From Orychophragmus violaceus (taxonomy: Eukaryota; Streptophyta; Magnoliopsida; Brassicales; Brassicaceae): a stretch of DNA of 64,000 bases. The DNA is taken from assembly GCA_030180135.1 (NCBI GenBank), contig CM058232.1, positions 90,446,630 to 90,510,629 on the forward strand, read 5' to 3'. The notes beneath the pieces are model-generated. The model made no database searches and was not told the DNA's origin. It saw nothing but the letters and a program-made list of their open reading frames with translations. Shown here piece after piece: positions 37,401 to 49,458 of the stretch (the stretch's first letter is position 1; the number at the start of each line of letters is the position of its first letter). Both the position numbers and the translations under genes were made by a program.

Positions 37401-37887
37401 ATTGTATATAATTATAATTATGATACTGGTTCATCAGTTTATGGTACATGATAAAAGTTTCAACACTCTCTAGTCTCCAATATGATTATAAGACTTTTAA
37501 AATGAAAATAAAACGAAATGAGTTGGTGAGACCCACTAGAATCACCCACTTCGTTTCTAAAAATACATATTTCTTTTAGCTAACCTTTTCGGTTTGCTTT
37601 TCTTTTTTGGTTAATGGACCCTTTGTAACTTGGATGCTTCAACAACACTTAAATGCATTCCTCATCATCTATTCCACGTAATATACTTATAAACAGTACA
37701 ACTAGGAATAAAATTTCTTGTGTGCATGTCTCTATGATAGATCCTATATTGTATAATCATGCGATAAATAAATATATACTTTATTAATGTAATTTTAAGA
37801 ATTTGTTTAAGCGACCATATTATGAAGCTTTGGGAAGTGTGAACTAGCTAGTCACACGTGAGTTTGTAAGTTTACACTTATCCAAAT
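34405..37887. other. Intergenic, AT-rich, with a G-rich tract
   Basis: No gene supported. Segment 35380-35890 has reiterated 'GATATTT'/'CGGATAATT'-like phrases and CCGAAA/CCAATTC text seen in decayed plant repeats, class unknown. The poly(G) at 36197 is listed separately. Segment 36420-36560 is purine-rich. Confidence 0.35.
36197..36239. repeat. G21 run followed by G-rich tract, likely G-quadruplex former
   Basis: Twenty-one consecutive G (36197-36217), then TTGGGGGTTGGGGGAGGAGG. This holds at least four G-tracts of 3 or more with short loops, which fits the usual quadruplex rule. Homopolymers of this length also vary and mis-sequence easily. Confidence 0.8.
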
Positions 37888-37904
37888 ATAGTTTTATTCT
37901 CATC

Positions 37905-39361
37905 TTTTTTTTTTTTTGTCACGAAATTTTCATTCATACTCTTAGGAAACCGAAATACAAAAGTTAGAGGAAATGTTACATCCTCTTTGATTACAACAAA
38001 TAGAAGCCAAAATGCAAGTATAAGATAGACTCACTAAGGAGTGTGACAACGAAAATGAACTACGGTTCAAATGCGTCGAGACGATAATCACGGTAAGACC
38101 GGAATCGATGAAGATAGTCAACTTATATTGTGACTTTAGAAAACAATCCTTCCCTTCGAAGCTCTCCATTGAGGCGAGCACGATTACCTCTTCTATTTCT
38201 GTACAAGCAGGTACACAAGATAGTAAAATGGCAAAGGAGTTGAAGTGAGTTTCAGGTGTTACAACCAGAAACAAAAGATCTCTATTGGATAAGAGAAGTG
38301 ATCTCTCCCAAAGGGAGGAAGATGAAATTGATCTCTCCCAGGCAAAGGAGGAATTTGCTACTGCCTTGTGATTAATGAACAATATCGGATGAAATAAGCC
38401 CTTTGTGACCAGAAATAACACGTTGAGAAAACATGATTTTGGGCTTGAGCTGGGGACAAAGCCCACTGACGAGAGAAACTGGCCCATACTAGTGGGGATT
38501 CTTGGATAGCGAGAAAAGTTGACGGTGAGGAGGCGGAACTTCCCAGGTAAGTCACCGGAGGTCGAGACTTGCTGAACTCCGGCTAAATCGTGAGCTCTTG
38601 CTATGGACACTATAATCCAAAGGTGTGTATGTCCGTCATAAGAGAGATCTTGAGAAGCATAACTCAGATCGAGGTGGTGGAGGAAGCGAAAAAGCAACCC
38701 AGGAGATGGTGAGAGTGATCTTCGGGAGCAACCCGAGAAGAGTTCCGGCGTGGCAGCATGTCGGCGGCGGGCGAGTTCGTCGGTTTCGAGGCGGAGGTCT
38801 CCATCTAGTCGCCGGAAACAGGTAACAGCTAGCATACCATGGACCGAGACGGCATCAGATCCCGAGAGGTTTTCTCGAGAAAAGATTGGAGAGATAGTGT
38901 GTGGCGACTGTTGGTGGGAGGTTCTTGATGGCGACGGTGATTGATGGTGTGAAGGAGGTGGTGGATCTGGTGGGATAGGTGGATCTGGAGGTATCGGCGG
39001 CAAGGGAGCTTCCGGTGGTCTTTGGATCGTCATCATCCAAAGGAGAGGGGTAGTCGCTCTCAGAACCGTTGAAAGAGACAGGAAGAAGAACGAGCCCGCG
39101 AACATTGGAGCAGAATCAGGAGCCATGGAGGACGCAGACAATGGTTGGAGTAGATCTCGCCGGGACACAACTCCGGCGGAAAGCGAAGCAGCGTTCTTCG
39201 GGCTCACTATCTGGTGACCCGAGAAGGAAGAGACTTTCTTCTTCAGGAGGAGGAAGGCAAGTCAGAAAAGCTCCGGCGATGGCTGCTCATTTTGAAAGGC
39301 TGAGCTGTGCGGCGACCACCTCGAAGACCGTGTCTGGGAGAGAAACTAGTTATGTGATGTC
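37905..39361 (-). mobile_element. Poly(A) retroposon, Sadhu-like, with a 421-codon open frame
   Basis: A perfect 17-bp direct repeat (ATAGTTTTATTCTCATC) flanks it at 37888-37904 and 39362-39378. A T13 run at the left is the poly(A) tail of a minus-strand insert, so this is a product of LINE-type retrotransposition. The insert is 1.46 kb and richer in G+C than its surroundings, like Arabidopsis Sadhu retroposons (usually about 0.9 kb). A minus-strand frame of 421 residues (39207-37942) is open. It has a proline-rich part near residues 65-95 and no domain I recognise. It could be a captured gene transcript, but I cannot name a source. Confidence 0.75.
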
Positions 39362-39378
39362 ATAGTTTTATTCTCATC

Positions 39379-41233
39379 ATATTTTAAATTTTCTAAACAA
39401 GTTTTAAATCGAAATCAAGACTTCATATTTAGACAAGAGTTGTGTGGACGAGAAAACTCAGGGGTCGAATCCATCAATTACGTTCAGAAACGTAATTATA
39501 TCGACACGATACTTATTCGTACAATCATCTTTGGTGGTTATATATATATATATATATATAGGAATTCAAAACATTTTTGTATAATCCAGGATCAAAATGA
39601 AGCCCAATATCTCCGACATGCTATTGTATATGCTACGTACAAAGTTACAAATATAAACTATTTCAGACGACAATGATCATGATGAAATGAGCGTCCAATG
39701 AAAATCAACCTTAACAAATATGCAAATACCCACGAAGTTTTTTCCCATATTTTGTAATACATTTTTTTGTAGTACATTTAAACCGCAAGAATAGTCAAAA
39801 TTTCAAAATATTAAAAAAATTGAGTAAGAGAAAACGTAATTCTTTTCATTTAAACCGGATAATTAGACAATCATCAAAAAAGTCATTCGAAGGAGTTAGT
39901 AAAATAGGTAGTTTGAAGGAGGGTTAAAAATTACAAGTTTATACGGAAGAAGCAAACATGCATGTGACAGAGGATACCTGGATATTTAAAAAGTTGACAA
40001 GAAAATGATGAGGGAGATCGAACTTGTAAAGTGCGTCATTATGCATTAATTAATGTAAGAATCTTTACGGGATCATGTGTATTTCCTTAATCTAATCTTT
40101 TGCAGCTTTGCTGGATATTAATATCTCATTTTCTTTTATAAATATTTTTGGCATTTTTGGTGACAGTGTATCAGATGCCTGCCAACAGGCAATTTTAGAC
40201 TTTTATATAACTACAGTGTGGCTACAACCAAACGAAGAATTGCCCGTAAAGAAGAGCTGGCTATGTGGCCATGTGATGTGCCTTCTGCTTCAACTCCCAT
40301 ATTAACTACCCACTACCAATGGAAAATGTCTCAGAAGAATATCAACAAAAGTAGATAATATTTTTATATATATCGTAGGAATTCCGAAGCTTATACTCGT
40401 ACTCTTTCACAAGTTAACCAGCTTTTAGAATTCTGATTTAAAGGATACACATTTCATATCAAAAAGAGTTTTGAATACAAGATACAAGAAAATCAATCTC
40501 CTTTATGTTATCATTAGACCACCATATATTTGGTTAAAAGTAGATAAAATCACGATGTAGTTATTTTAAGCCATATATAACCATCAGTTTGTGTTTAGTT
40601 TTTTTTTTTTGTCAAGGCCAATATGAGTTTAGTTTATCATTTCATTTTTTTTATATTGACATAAATTCGAAAACTATATATATGATGGAACGTCTAAGTA
40701 TATTATAGTGTTTTCTCAAATAAAATCTTTTAAAGCAATGAAATTGGGTATTGTATTTATTTTGTATATAGGCTTGCTTCATGAAAAAAAAAACTAATTT
40801 ATCTCCAATTTGGTCGTTATGTGCATAAATTTTGCTACTAAGTTACAACAATAAACATCGTAAAATTAAGGGTCAACTATTATTTCCCCACGAAAATATA
40901 GTATAGCACTATATATAGTCTAAACTAAACTCTCATGTTAAATCTCCCTGAAAAAAGTTTGAAACCTATATTTCCTTGAATTGAAACTTTAAACCTCATA
41001 AGACACAAATCTATATTTAAAATCTCATACCCCATAAATTTGGTTTTATTCGGTTTACTATTTGATAATTAACCATTAACTATTTAAATTTGATACTATG
41101 TCAAAATTAAACCAAAATATTGGATACAATCAGAAGGGGACCAAAGTAACCAAACTCTTTGTCATCGTCGTTACCGGCTGGAGTTGAGACGCGGAGGAGC
41201 CAAGAGACATAGCCAAAGGATTTTCATCGATGA
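39379..41233. other. Intergenic, no gene recognised
   Basis: AT-rich, with a (TA)n stretch at 39539-39560 and T-runs. Nothing else supported. Confidence 0.4.
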
Positions 41234-41331
41234 GTGGATAGCTGCATCAATGGCGGACCACCAAATGGTCATATATTTTCTTTTACGCCTGAAGCATTCC
41301 ATAGTTATGGAGACGAATCCGGCGACGGCTC

Positions 41332-41564
41332 TGTTAGAGCAAATGGAATGACTTAACATGTTTAAATTGGTATTTGATTAAAAGTCGAAGTCTGTCCTAG
41401 CTGAGTCAATAATGACCGGGTCTTGCAAGTAATTTTGTTAGTCTTGTTAGCACAAGTCTTGTAGCTTAACTTGAGGAAGTTAGTTTCTTGTAAGGCTATA
41501 AAATCCATGTTTGACTATTGAATAAAGATTGCAGTATTAATATAGTGAGCATTTTATCACTACA
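41332..41564 (+). repeat. 5' LTR of copia element 2
   Basis: 233 bp, TG...CA, containing GTTAGTCTTGTTAGCACAAG, GGCTATAAAA (a TATA box, about 41492) and AATAAAG (about 41521), the usual promoter and poly(A) signals of LTRs. Confidence 0.85.
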
Positions 41565-41631
41565 AATTGGTATCATAGCATTCTATTAAAACACCTAAAC
41601 ATTAAAATCGTAGCTTTACACAATCAAAAGC

Positions 41632-44600
41632 GATGAGAGATGACAAGATGAAGCTGTCTCAGTTTGATGGTCATTGGAACCATTGGAGTGAAGTGATGGA
41701 AATTTCTTCCGAGCCAAAGGACAGTGGAGCTTGATTGAGATTAGATTTGAAGAGCATGCAACCACCAAGTTGTTGTCAAATGAGCAGAGACAACAACTAG
41801 ATGATGTTAAAACCAATGATCACAAGGTCAAGCACTATCTATACCAATCAATAGATCGTGTGACGTTTGAGCAGATATTGGAAAGGAAAACTTATAAGGT
41901 CATTTGGGACTTCATAAAAAAGGAAGTTTAGAGGAAATGATAGGGTAAAGAAGTCATTGTTGCAGAAGCTGAGAAGAGATCTAAATTCTTGGAGATGAAG
42001 GAATCATAGAAGGTAGAAGAGTATTTCACTCGTTTTCTGGCCAATAAAAATCAGATGAAAAACAATGGCGGAGTGACGACTGATACAAAGATTGTGGAGA
42101 AAATCCCCAGAACACTTAGTGAAAAATTCATGTGTAAAAATTCGACGAGCTAAAAATCTTATTCAAGGTTCATGAGCAGAAGTTAAGAATATTGACAAGG
42201 GAGATGATCAAGTTATTAAAGTAACAAACAAAAGATGTATGGGAGCTAGAGAGAGAGAGAGAGGTTCTGCAAGTAGAGGAAGAGGAAGAGGACGAGGCAG
42301 ATCTAACTTCGACATGATCATTGTGGAATGTTACAAATGCCATCATTTAGGAAACTTCCAAAATGAGTTTCCTAAATGAGAAGAAGAGGTGAACTATGAC
42401 AATTTTGACGATAGTGAAGAAATGTTGTTGATGGCTTTTGTTGAAGAAATATAGATTGATGACGAATCTGGTGAGGAGGACACGACAAAGCAGCTAATGA
42501 TGACACAATCTGATGCACAAGAAGCTATACAAAGGAAGGTATGGTTTCTAGATTCTGGATTCTCAAACCACACGAGTGGAGACAAAGAAGTATTCTCTAA
42601 GATCGACGCAAGCTTCATACACTCGGTTATGCTGGGAAACAACAAACACATGGAGGTTGTTGGCAAAGGAAATGTGAGGCTAGTGCTAAACGGAGCAGTG
42701 TACATAAGTGACGTTTATTATGTACATGAACTCAAAAATAATTTGCTTAACCTCGGTTAACTTCATGAGAAAAAGCTGACAATTATCTTTAAGGAAAGAA
42801 TATGCAAGTTCTATCACGAGGAGAAGGGGATGATAGCATAGATAAAGATGAGAGAAAACAAAATGTATTATGTATGATCAAACCATTGATGAAGCCAAAC
42901 AGAAACAACAACATTGTATGCAAAAAACCTCGGAAGACATACCAAAGTTGTGGCATGAGAGGTATGGTAATCTCAGCCAGAGAGGAATGAAGACGCTTTA
43001 ACAAAAAGGCATGGTACGTGGAATTCCTAATTTCAACACTCAAACATTTACCTCCTCAAAGTGTCTGGTTGGGAAGCAGCCCAGAAATACAATTCCTAAG
43101 AAGAGTGTTCAGAGAGCAAATGAAGTACTGGAACTCATACACTCAAATATTTGCGGTCCAATAAATCATTGTCTGTTTCATTGATGATCATAGCAGGAAA
43201 TCATGGGCTTATCTTTTGAAGGAAAAATCAGAAGCTTTCACATGTTTCAAACTATTCAAGAAGAAAGTAGAAACTGAATCAAGGAAGTGTATAAAAAGCT
43301 TGAGGACCGGTAGAGGTGGAGAGTATACATCTCATGAGTTCACAAACTACTGCAAGGGACAAGGAATCATGAGAAAACTGACCACTGCATACACCCCACA
43401 TCAGAATGGGATTGCAGAGAGGAAGAACCGCACAATGATGAACATGGTGAGGTTTATGTTGGTCACAAGAAAGATGCCAAAGATATTTTGACCAGAAGCT
43501 GTGATTTGGACATTCTATGTTCTAAATAAGTGTCCAACCTTAGAATTCAAAGACATCACTCCACAAGAAGCTTGGAATGGGATCAAACAAAATGTGGAGC
43601 ATTTTTTAGTCTGGGAAAGTATTGCTCATGCACAAATCTCAGTCATATTGGTAAATTAGATGACAAGAGTACTACTTGTATACTTCTTGATCTGTTTCAG
43701 GAATCAAAAGGATACATGTTGTATGATCCAAAATCTAAGAAATTGATATTGAGAAAAGATGTGATCTTTGAAGAAAGTAAGAGCTAGAACCGGGAAGAAG
43801 ATCGAGATCACGACACTGAATGCGAGCTAACATGGAATGAAGTACTGTTTGGTAAGAAAGTGAAAATGAAGACTCAAATGAGGAAGAAGATCATGATCGT
43901 GCATTACATGAGGAAGCTCAAATTAAACTAAAAATGAGCAACAACAGGAACTTGGGAGGGAAGAGTGATAAGGTTTACATGGTACCTCAATGATTACATC
44001 ATTGGTAATGAAGCTCAGGATGAAAAAGATGAAGTGAACATAGTTGAAGTAAACTCATATGCTCCTTCAACATATGAAGAAAAAGAGAAAAATCATGAAG
44101 TAAAGAGAATCCATGGGTGAAGAAATAAAATCGAAATGAAAATAATCAAACCTGGATGATTCCAGACTTACCAGATGGAGCAAAATGCATTGGAGTGAAA
44201 TGAATTTACAAGACTAAGCTGAATGAACATAGAGAAGTGAACAAGTATAAGGTTCGGTTAGTAGCAAAGGGACACTCTCAGGAACAAGGGATAGACTACA
44301 CAGAAGTATATGCGCCGATGACAAGGATGGACTCCATCAGATCAATTCTGACCATTGCAGCTGCAAAGGCGTGGGATATACATCAATTAAATGTCAAGTT
44401 TCCATTTTTCCACTGAGTACTATAGGAAGATGTATACATCCAAAGGGTTATGAAATCAAGGGAGTTGAAGGAAAAATATATAAGCTCTACAAGGCATTAT
44501 ATAGCTTAAAGCAGGTTCCAAGGGCATGGTTCATCCGCATTGAAGACTACTTTCTCATAGAAGGATTCTTAAATTCACAGAGTGAAGAAGCCTTATTCAT

Positions 44601-45180
44601 AAAGACAAGTAAGTATGGAAGTGTTCTATTTGCCAGTATATATGTGAATGATCTGATTTATACTGGAAATGACACCTTGATGATGAAGAACTTTAAGGAG
44701 TCAATGCATAAAGAGTTTGATATGATTGACTTAGGGAAGATGGGATACTTCTTGGGGATATAAGTATTACAGACGCTAAAAGTATTCATATTTTATAGAC
44801 AAAGTATGCGTGGGAGGTTCTAAAGCATTTTGAAATGGATAACTGTAACTTTGTGTGCAATCCGATAGTTCCTCGAAGCATAATTGATGTCGATGAAGAA
44901 GGAGAACGTGTATATGAGACCCTGCACAAGCAAATGATAGGGAACTTCATGTACATCACCTCCACAAGACATGACCTACAATTCTCTGTAAGTTTTCTGC
45001 TAAGAGAGTGTTGATGTACATCAAAGGTACAATGGACAATGGCATTTGGTATAAGAGAGGAGGAACATGAAGGTTGATGGTATATACAGACAAAATTTTT
45101 GCAGGAGATGCAAACAGCCGCAAAAATAAATCTGGATATGTATTTCTTTTGGATTGAGGAGCCGTGGCTTGGATGTCAAA
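41632..45180 (+). pseudogene. Copia gag-pol of element 2, heavily degraded
   Basis: Gag begins near the ATG at 41632 and loses frame near 41700. The zinc knuckle reads CYKCHHLGNFQNEF (about 42330), where the family's His and last Cys are Asn and Phe. The protease keeps WFLDSGFSNHTSG (about 42543). The integrase core tail is recognisable (GGEYTSHEF, then TPHQNGIAERKNRT, about 43315-43430) with a stop at about 43489. RT pieces lie at 44230-44763; the catalytic box is YVND (44641-44652) in place of the usual YVDD. RNase H stops after about SGYVFLLD (45132), where the deletion joins the 3' LTR. Many stops and frameshifts; no product expected. Confidence 0.88.
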
Positions 45181-45197
45181 GAAGCAACCTATAATGA

Positions 45198-45362
45198 TCA
45201 ATAATGATCGAGTCTTGCGGTTAAGTTTGTTAGTCTTGTTAGCACAAGTCTTGTAGCTTAAGTTTTCGAAGTTAGTTGCTTGTAAGGCTATAAAAGCCAC
45301 GTTTGATCATTGAATAAAGATTGCAGTATTCAGTTCAATATACAAAGCATTTGATCACTACA
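45198..45362 (+). repeat. 3' LTR of copia element 2, truncated
   Basis: Matches the 5' LTR from about 41402 onward with many substitutions and a small insertion near 45340. It ends CACTACA before the GGCTC duplication. Confidence 0.82.
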
Positions 45363-45485
45363 GGCTCTGCATCTCCCTTTGCCACAAACGCCGAAGGATT
45401 CGATGACACCAGTCGCCAGTCTAGCTTATCCACGTCTCCATCCGCCTTCAATCTCACTGGATTTCCATTTCAATTTGGCTGGTAA

Positions 45486-46851
45486 ATCAATTGGCGACTG
45501 TAGTAGCCAAAGCCGCCGTTCGGTATTTTGCTTGCGGTGAGTGGATGTATTTTGGGAAGATCGAACCATTTGGCTCTGGAGAATTGGCTGAACCATTTTC
45601 CATTCAAGAAATGATTACAAGTGTATACTGTTTTTATTTGTCTCCGCTTCTTTCAATTTGTTTTGGTAGAATGTGGGTTATTTTCGATTAAAGAAGTAAT
45701 TGATTTAATATATTATTGATTTTTGACTTTTTAAAGATGAAATCTCGTTTGAGAAGAGAAACACCATTAATGACTGATATTCATTTCACAAACGAAACAT
45801 TGACGAAATAAGAAAGAGATAAAGAGCAGAATTGAAAGAAAGAAAAAAGTGAAAAAGTTCAAGTGAAGAAGAAATCTAACAGTTTTTTTTAGTACGAATT
45901 TAGTTGGATTAAAATTTATTTCCATTTAAAATTAGATTTGGTCGGTTTATTTTTGGTTTCCAAACAATAACAGATAAAACTGATTTTTTTTTTGTGTGTG
46001 ATAAGGTTACAAATATCAATTTGAGGAGATATAAGTTTCGAATTTTTTTTGGAGAATATTAATAGGGCAAATCGCAAATCGCAAAAATGGCTCAAAACAT
46101 GCATTGTCATAAATATAGCAAGAAGGGAAAAAATTACAAAAATAACATTTTTAAAAGGCATGTTTATAATGCTATAAAAATCTTTATAATCAAAACAATG
46201 CTAAAAATGTCAATTTTTAATGCTATATTTATGATAAAACATGTTTTTGTGCTATTTTATGATTTTTTCATATTAATATACGAGTTTAGTTTGAACTACA
46301 TCTAGTGTTATATGATATTTGTCCTGAGGAAAAAGATTGTTGATCTTAAAAGTTAAATGTTTGGAACATTTATATGTTATAGAAATTATGAGCCAGATGT
46401 TGTAGTGTACTTTTATATTTAAATGTTATGTAAGTGAAATTAAAATATAGTGATAAAAGGAAAAGGAGAGATGGGATGCATGTGACTGGCAATGACATGA
46501 AGGATAGTAGTTCGATGTTTTGCACTTTGTTTAAGTGTTAGCAAACGATCTTTCGTTGCCATTTCACGTTTCCACAAATATTTTTATACATTTCCCATAT
46601 TTAATTTATTTATTATGTCAACGATCGAATTACAGTATATTTTCTTACACACATTACATATATATAATACCAAAACTCAAGTTGGACTTTGGGACCGACT
46701 TTCGTGAGGGATCTTCTCATTTCATGAGTGAAGAATAAATGCTATTGCCAAGAACAAGATCGAGACTAATGCTTGGATTGGTGGATGTGTATACATATGT
46801 GACAATATGACATTGACACGTATATATTATGATGTGACCTGATAGCCAACA
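45486..46851. other. Intergenic, no gene recognised
   Basis: AT-rich; short open frames only. Nothing supported beyond the host frame ending at 45485. Confidence 0.4.
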
Positions 46852-47295
46852 TTTATGTTTGAATGAAATTTTTAACGGATAGTTCCATCAAATTTGCAAA
46901 TTATATATACGACTACAACATGTATTTTATAAAATAATATTTTAGATAAATAAAATAACAATTAAACATATAACACATAACTTTTACAATAGTTGTTTTC
47001 ACATATATATATATTTTTCCAAACTATGATCTTACGATACAACGCAGATTAAAATATATAATGCGAAATCATTATTTTAATCTCTTAATCCTTACGATAT
47101 ATCTCCTCCAAATAACACATAATTCATTTAAAAAAAAAACTAAATTGCTAACTCACTGTTTATAATGTTGGTTAAACAATTATAATGAAAATTAGATTAC
47201 ATAATTAAAAATCTAAACTACTATTAACAAAATGAATAAAAAGTAAAATTTGTAAAGAAAATTAAACCCGCACTTAAGTGCGGGTCAAAATCTAG
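46852..47295 (+). mobile_element. Helitron 3' fragment related to 33284-34403
   Basis: Shares long blocks with 33937-34403 (ACGACTACAACATGTATT, AATCCTTACGATATATC). It ends in a perfect 18-bp palindrome made of CCCGCACTT and its reverse complement (47267-47284), followed by CTAG (47292-47295). The 5' half is missing: homology starts abruptly at about 46852. The shared stem sequence shows one family; this copy lacks the TCT loop. Confidence 0.8.
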
Positions 47296-47412
47296 TAATT
47301 AATTATTATTTATATCATAAACTAACGAGAGTGGTTCCAAGTTCTAAGGTTTTATTCCTTTCAAATGGCTAGGACCATAAACATTGGAATTCCGAAACGC
47401 AATTTTCGCTAA

Positions 47413-47706
47413 GAGTGTAACTGGTTCTCATTTTTAGGAATATATGGAATTAAATAAATAAAAAGGAATGAAATTTAAAAAAATGGGATAATGGTTTTAT
47501 TCCATTCCACTTATCCCTTTCATTCATAAGCATTTTTATCATGAATAACTTTTAACGTTATTTACAATTTTTCTTTTTTATCTCACATGTATCTGTGGAA
47601 TTAAAAAATTTTGTTCTCATATGTAACTGGTAACTTATTTGTGGAATTCTCATGAATGGTCAATTCCACCTAATTCCATTCATAAAAAGAACATTCCAGT
47701 TGCAGC
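47413..47706. mobile_element. hAT-like MITE (~295 bp)
   Basis: The left end GTGTAACTGG..TCATTTTTA.GAATATATGGAATTA is mirrored at the right (TAATTCCATTCATAAAAAG..CCAGTTGCAGC). CTAAG occurs at both flanks and may be part of a duplication. No coding. Confidence 0.5.
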
Positions 47707-48578
47707 CTAAGTAAAATTTTGTCGGACAATTGCAGAAAATATATCTGGAATGCTGGCATAAGTATTAGTTTTTGTTCTGATCAAGAAGACATGATTGTCT
47801 GCGCTGGCGGAGCTAGGTAAGGAGGAAGGAGGTGAGCTGACCACCATGATTTTTTTTTTCAGACTAAATTTGTTAATATAAAATAAAAATTGGTTATTTT
47901 ATGTACTATTGACCCCACTCTATTTCATGAGTAAATCATAACTCTTGCATTTGTTTAATAATTCTTTTTTCATGAACTGTTTTGTTTTTACTAATATATT
48001 ATACACACTGTTTAAAAAAATATTTATTCATTCATATATAAAATACAAATGATTATGTTTTTAAAAAAAATTTGTTTTATTAAAAGCTTTACCTTAAAGA
48101 TAATATTTATAATAAATTTTAACAATACTTTTTTTTTAAAATAAATAATTTTTAATATTAATAAATAATATACATATTGATTTTGGTCATAACACACCCA
48201 CACATATTGACATATATATAGTGGTGAATACACTATAAAGAATAGGGTGTCACCTGACCCCTTAGATCCTTAGATATAAAAATGAAAAAAAAACTACTAG
48301 CATAATTGGTAAATTTAGTCCATTGAAACCTCTAAACCAAACTTCAAATTCTTTGTTGACCTAGTTCATAATTTTTTGGAACCTGGTTAAAATCTATCCT
48401 GTATCAGCCATTGTATATATACATGATACATAGTAACATAGATATAAACAATATGTAATGTGAATATATTTGGACTTTGATGGTTTCGAAGTTTAGATTA
48501 GTTGTTGCGGTCCCGTTTAGTAAATACAAAATAGTGTTATAACTATAAAACGTGAATGCCAAACGCAAAACTGGCGTT
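47707..48578. other. Intergenic; possible hAT-MITE end near 47800
   Basis: GCTGGCGGAGCTAGG at about 47799 resembles the start of common 'CAGGGGCGGAGC' MITEs, but I found no convincing partner. Otherwise AT-rich with T-runs. Confidence 0.3.
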
Positions 48579-48589
48579 CCTTTCATCTG

Positions 48590-48594
<5 letters not shown>

Positions 48595-48627
<33 letters not shown>

Positions 48628-49442
48628 GCAACTTTTTCATAGAGAAAAGCCCATAAAGGCAAAAGACTACAGGTGAGAATGTGTAGGAGTAAGCCCAAAC
48701 AGAGAAAATTACAATGGCCCAACATAGCCCAATAAACATAAGATGAAGATAAGATCGCTGAAGCCACGTGTCGAGCCCGAGACGATACCGGCATGCAGAT
48801 CGCGCCGTCAACGCCGGAGAAACTACAGGAACCACCGCCACCGTCTCGTCTCTGAAGAAAAAGGATCCCAACCTGCCGAGTACCCTTCCGCCGTAGAACC
48901 AACAGGAGAACAAAGCGCGTAAGAAGGATGACCTGCTTCAAGTATCCGCCGGAAACTCACGCCGAGGAGGCTCTGCCGCCGTCCAGACACAACTATTGAG
49001 TGGTCGGGACTACTGATTCCAAGCCAGGAGGAGAGGCTGCAAAGATATTAATCCAAGAGGATGAGAAACCAACAAAACAAAGAAGAAAAACGAACTCGTC
49101 ATCGGGATGAAGCGCCGGGAAGAGTAGATCGTAGAGGCTCGAAAGCAAATCGGTCGAGCACCACCGAAGATGAAACCAAAAAACAGAGCCGAAACTAGTT
49201 AAAACTAGATCGGAATTTATTCGGCCGAAAGGAAATTGAAAGACAATAAACATAATCAATCTCCCGGCGGCCAACACAACCAAAACAGAGATGGGAAAAA
49301 AGATTTTGCTCAGAAGATTCAAAACGAGAAGGTAAAGGAGCAAAGATCAGAAAAAAACCCCTCTCAACAAGGAATCAAACCTCCTCTTCTGAAAGATAAG
49401 AGTCGGTGAAGAAGAAGAGGACGATTCCTCGAGAGAAGTTTC
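48595..49442 (-). mobile_element. Poly(A) retroposon, Sadhu-like (848 bp)
   Basis: A perfect 16-bp direct repeat (CCTTTCATCTGTGATT) flanks it at 48579-48594 and 49443-49458. The left end is about 34 T, the poly(A) tail of a minus-strand copy. Its length, G+C content above the surroundings and lack of a conserved frame fit the Arabidopsis Sadhu retroposons, but no direct match could be made here. The 3' tail text (TATGAAAAAGTTGCC-A) is similar in style to that of the 37905 insert (TGAAAATTTCGTGAC-A), suggesting the same LINE machinery. Confidence 0.75.
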
Positions 49443-49458
49443 CCTTTCATCTGTGATT

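Larger units (their letters stand above)
41332..45362 (+). mobile_element. Ty1/copia retrotransposon 2, old and defective
   Basis: The 5' LTR (41332-41564) begins TGTTAGAGCAAATGG and ends CACTACA. The 3' LTR remnant (about 45198-45362) ends CACTACA. GGCTC flanks both sides (41327-41331 and 45363-45367). A PBS-like ATTGGTATCATAGCA follows the 5' LTR (about 41566-41580) with one change from the iMet type. A deletion removed the RNase H end, the purine tract and about 70 bp of the 3' LTR. The LTRs differ at many positions, clearly more than those of element 1, so it is older. Confidence 0.9.
41234..45485 (+). pseudogene. Host open frame split by copia element 2
   Basis: Removing the element and one copy of its TSD joins 41234-41331 to 45368-45485 as one open frame of 71 codons ending TAA. 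The part before the insertion includes NGGPPNGHIFSFTPEAF; the part after includes NAEGFDDTSRQSS and ends FPFQFGW. The Gly/Ser/Asp-rich, low-hydrophobic composition looks like a disordered protein N terminus. I cannot name the family, and a start codon upstream is not obvious. It may be a decayed exon. The frame match across the insertion supports real former coding, but 71 codons is short. Confidence 0.4.

Noticed and set aside
42394..43043. Antisense frames over copia element 2
   Set aside because: Shadows of the degraded gag-pol on the plus strand.
48404..48941. Frames with a long lysine run
   Set aside because: The run is the poly(A) tail of the retroposon read as Lys; frames cross the insertion border.
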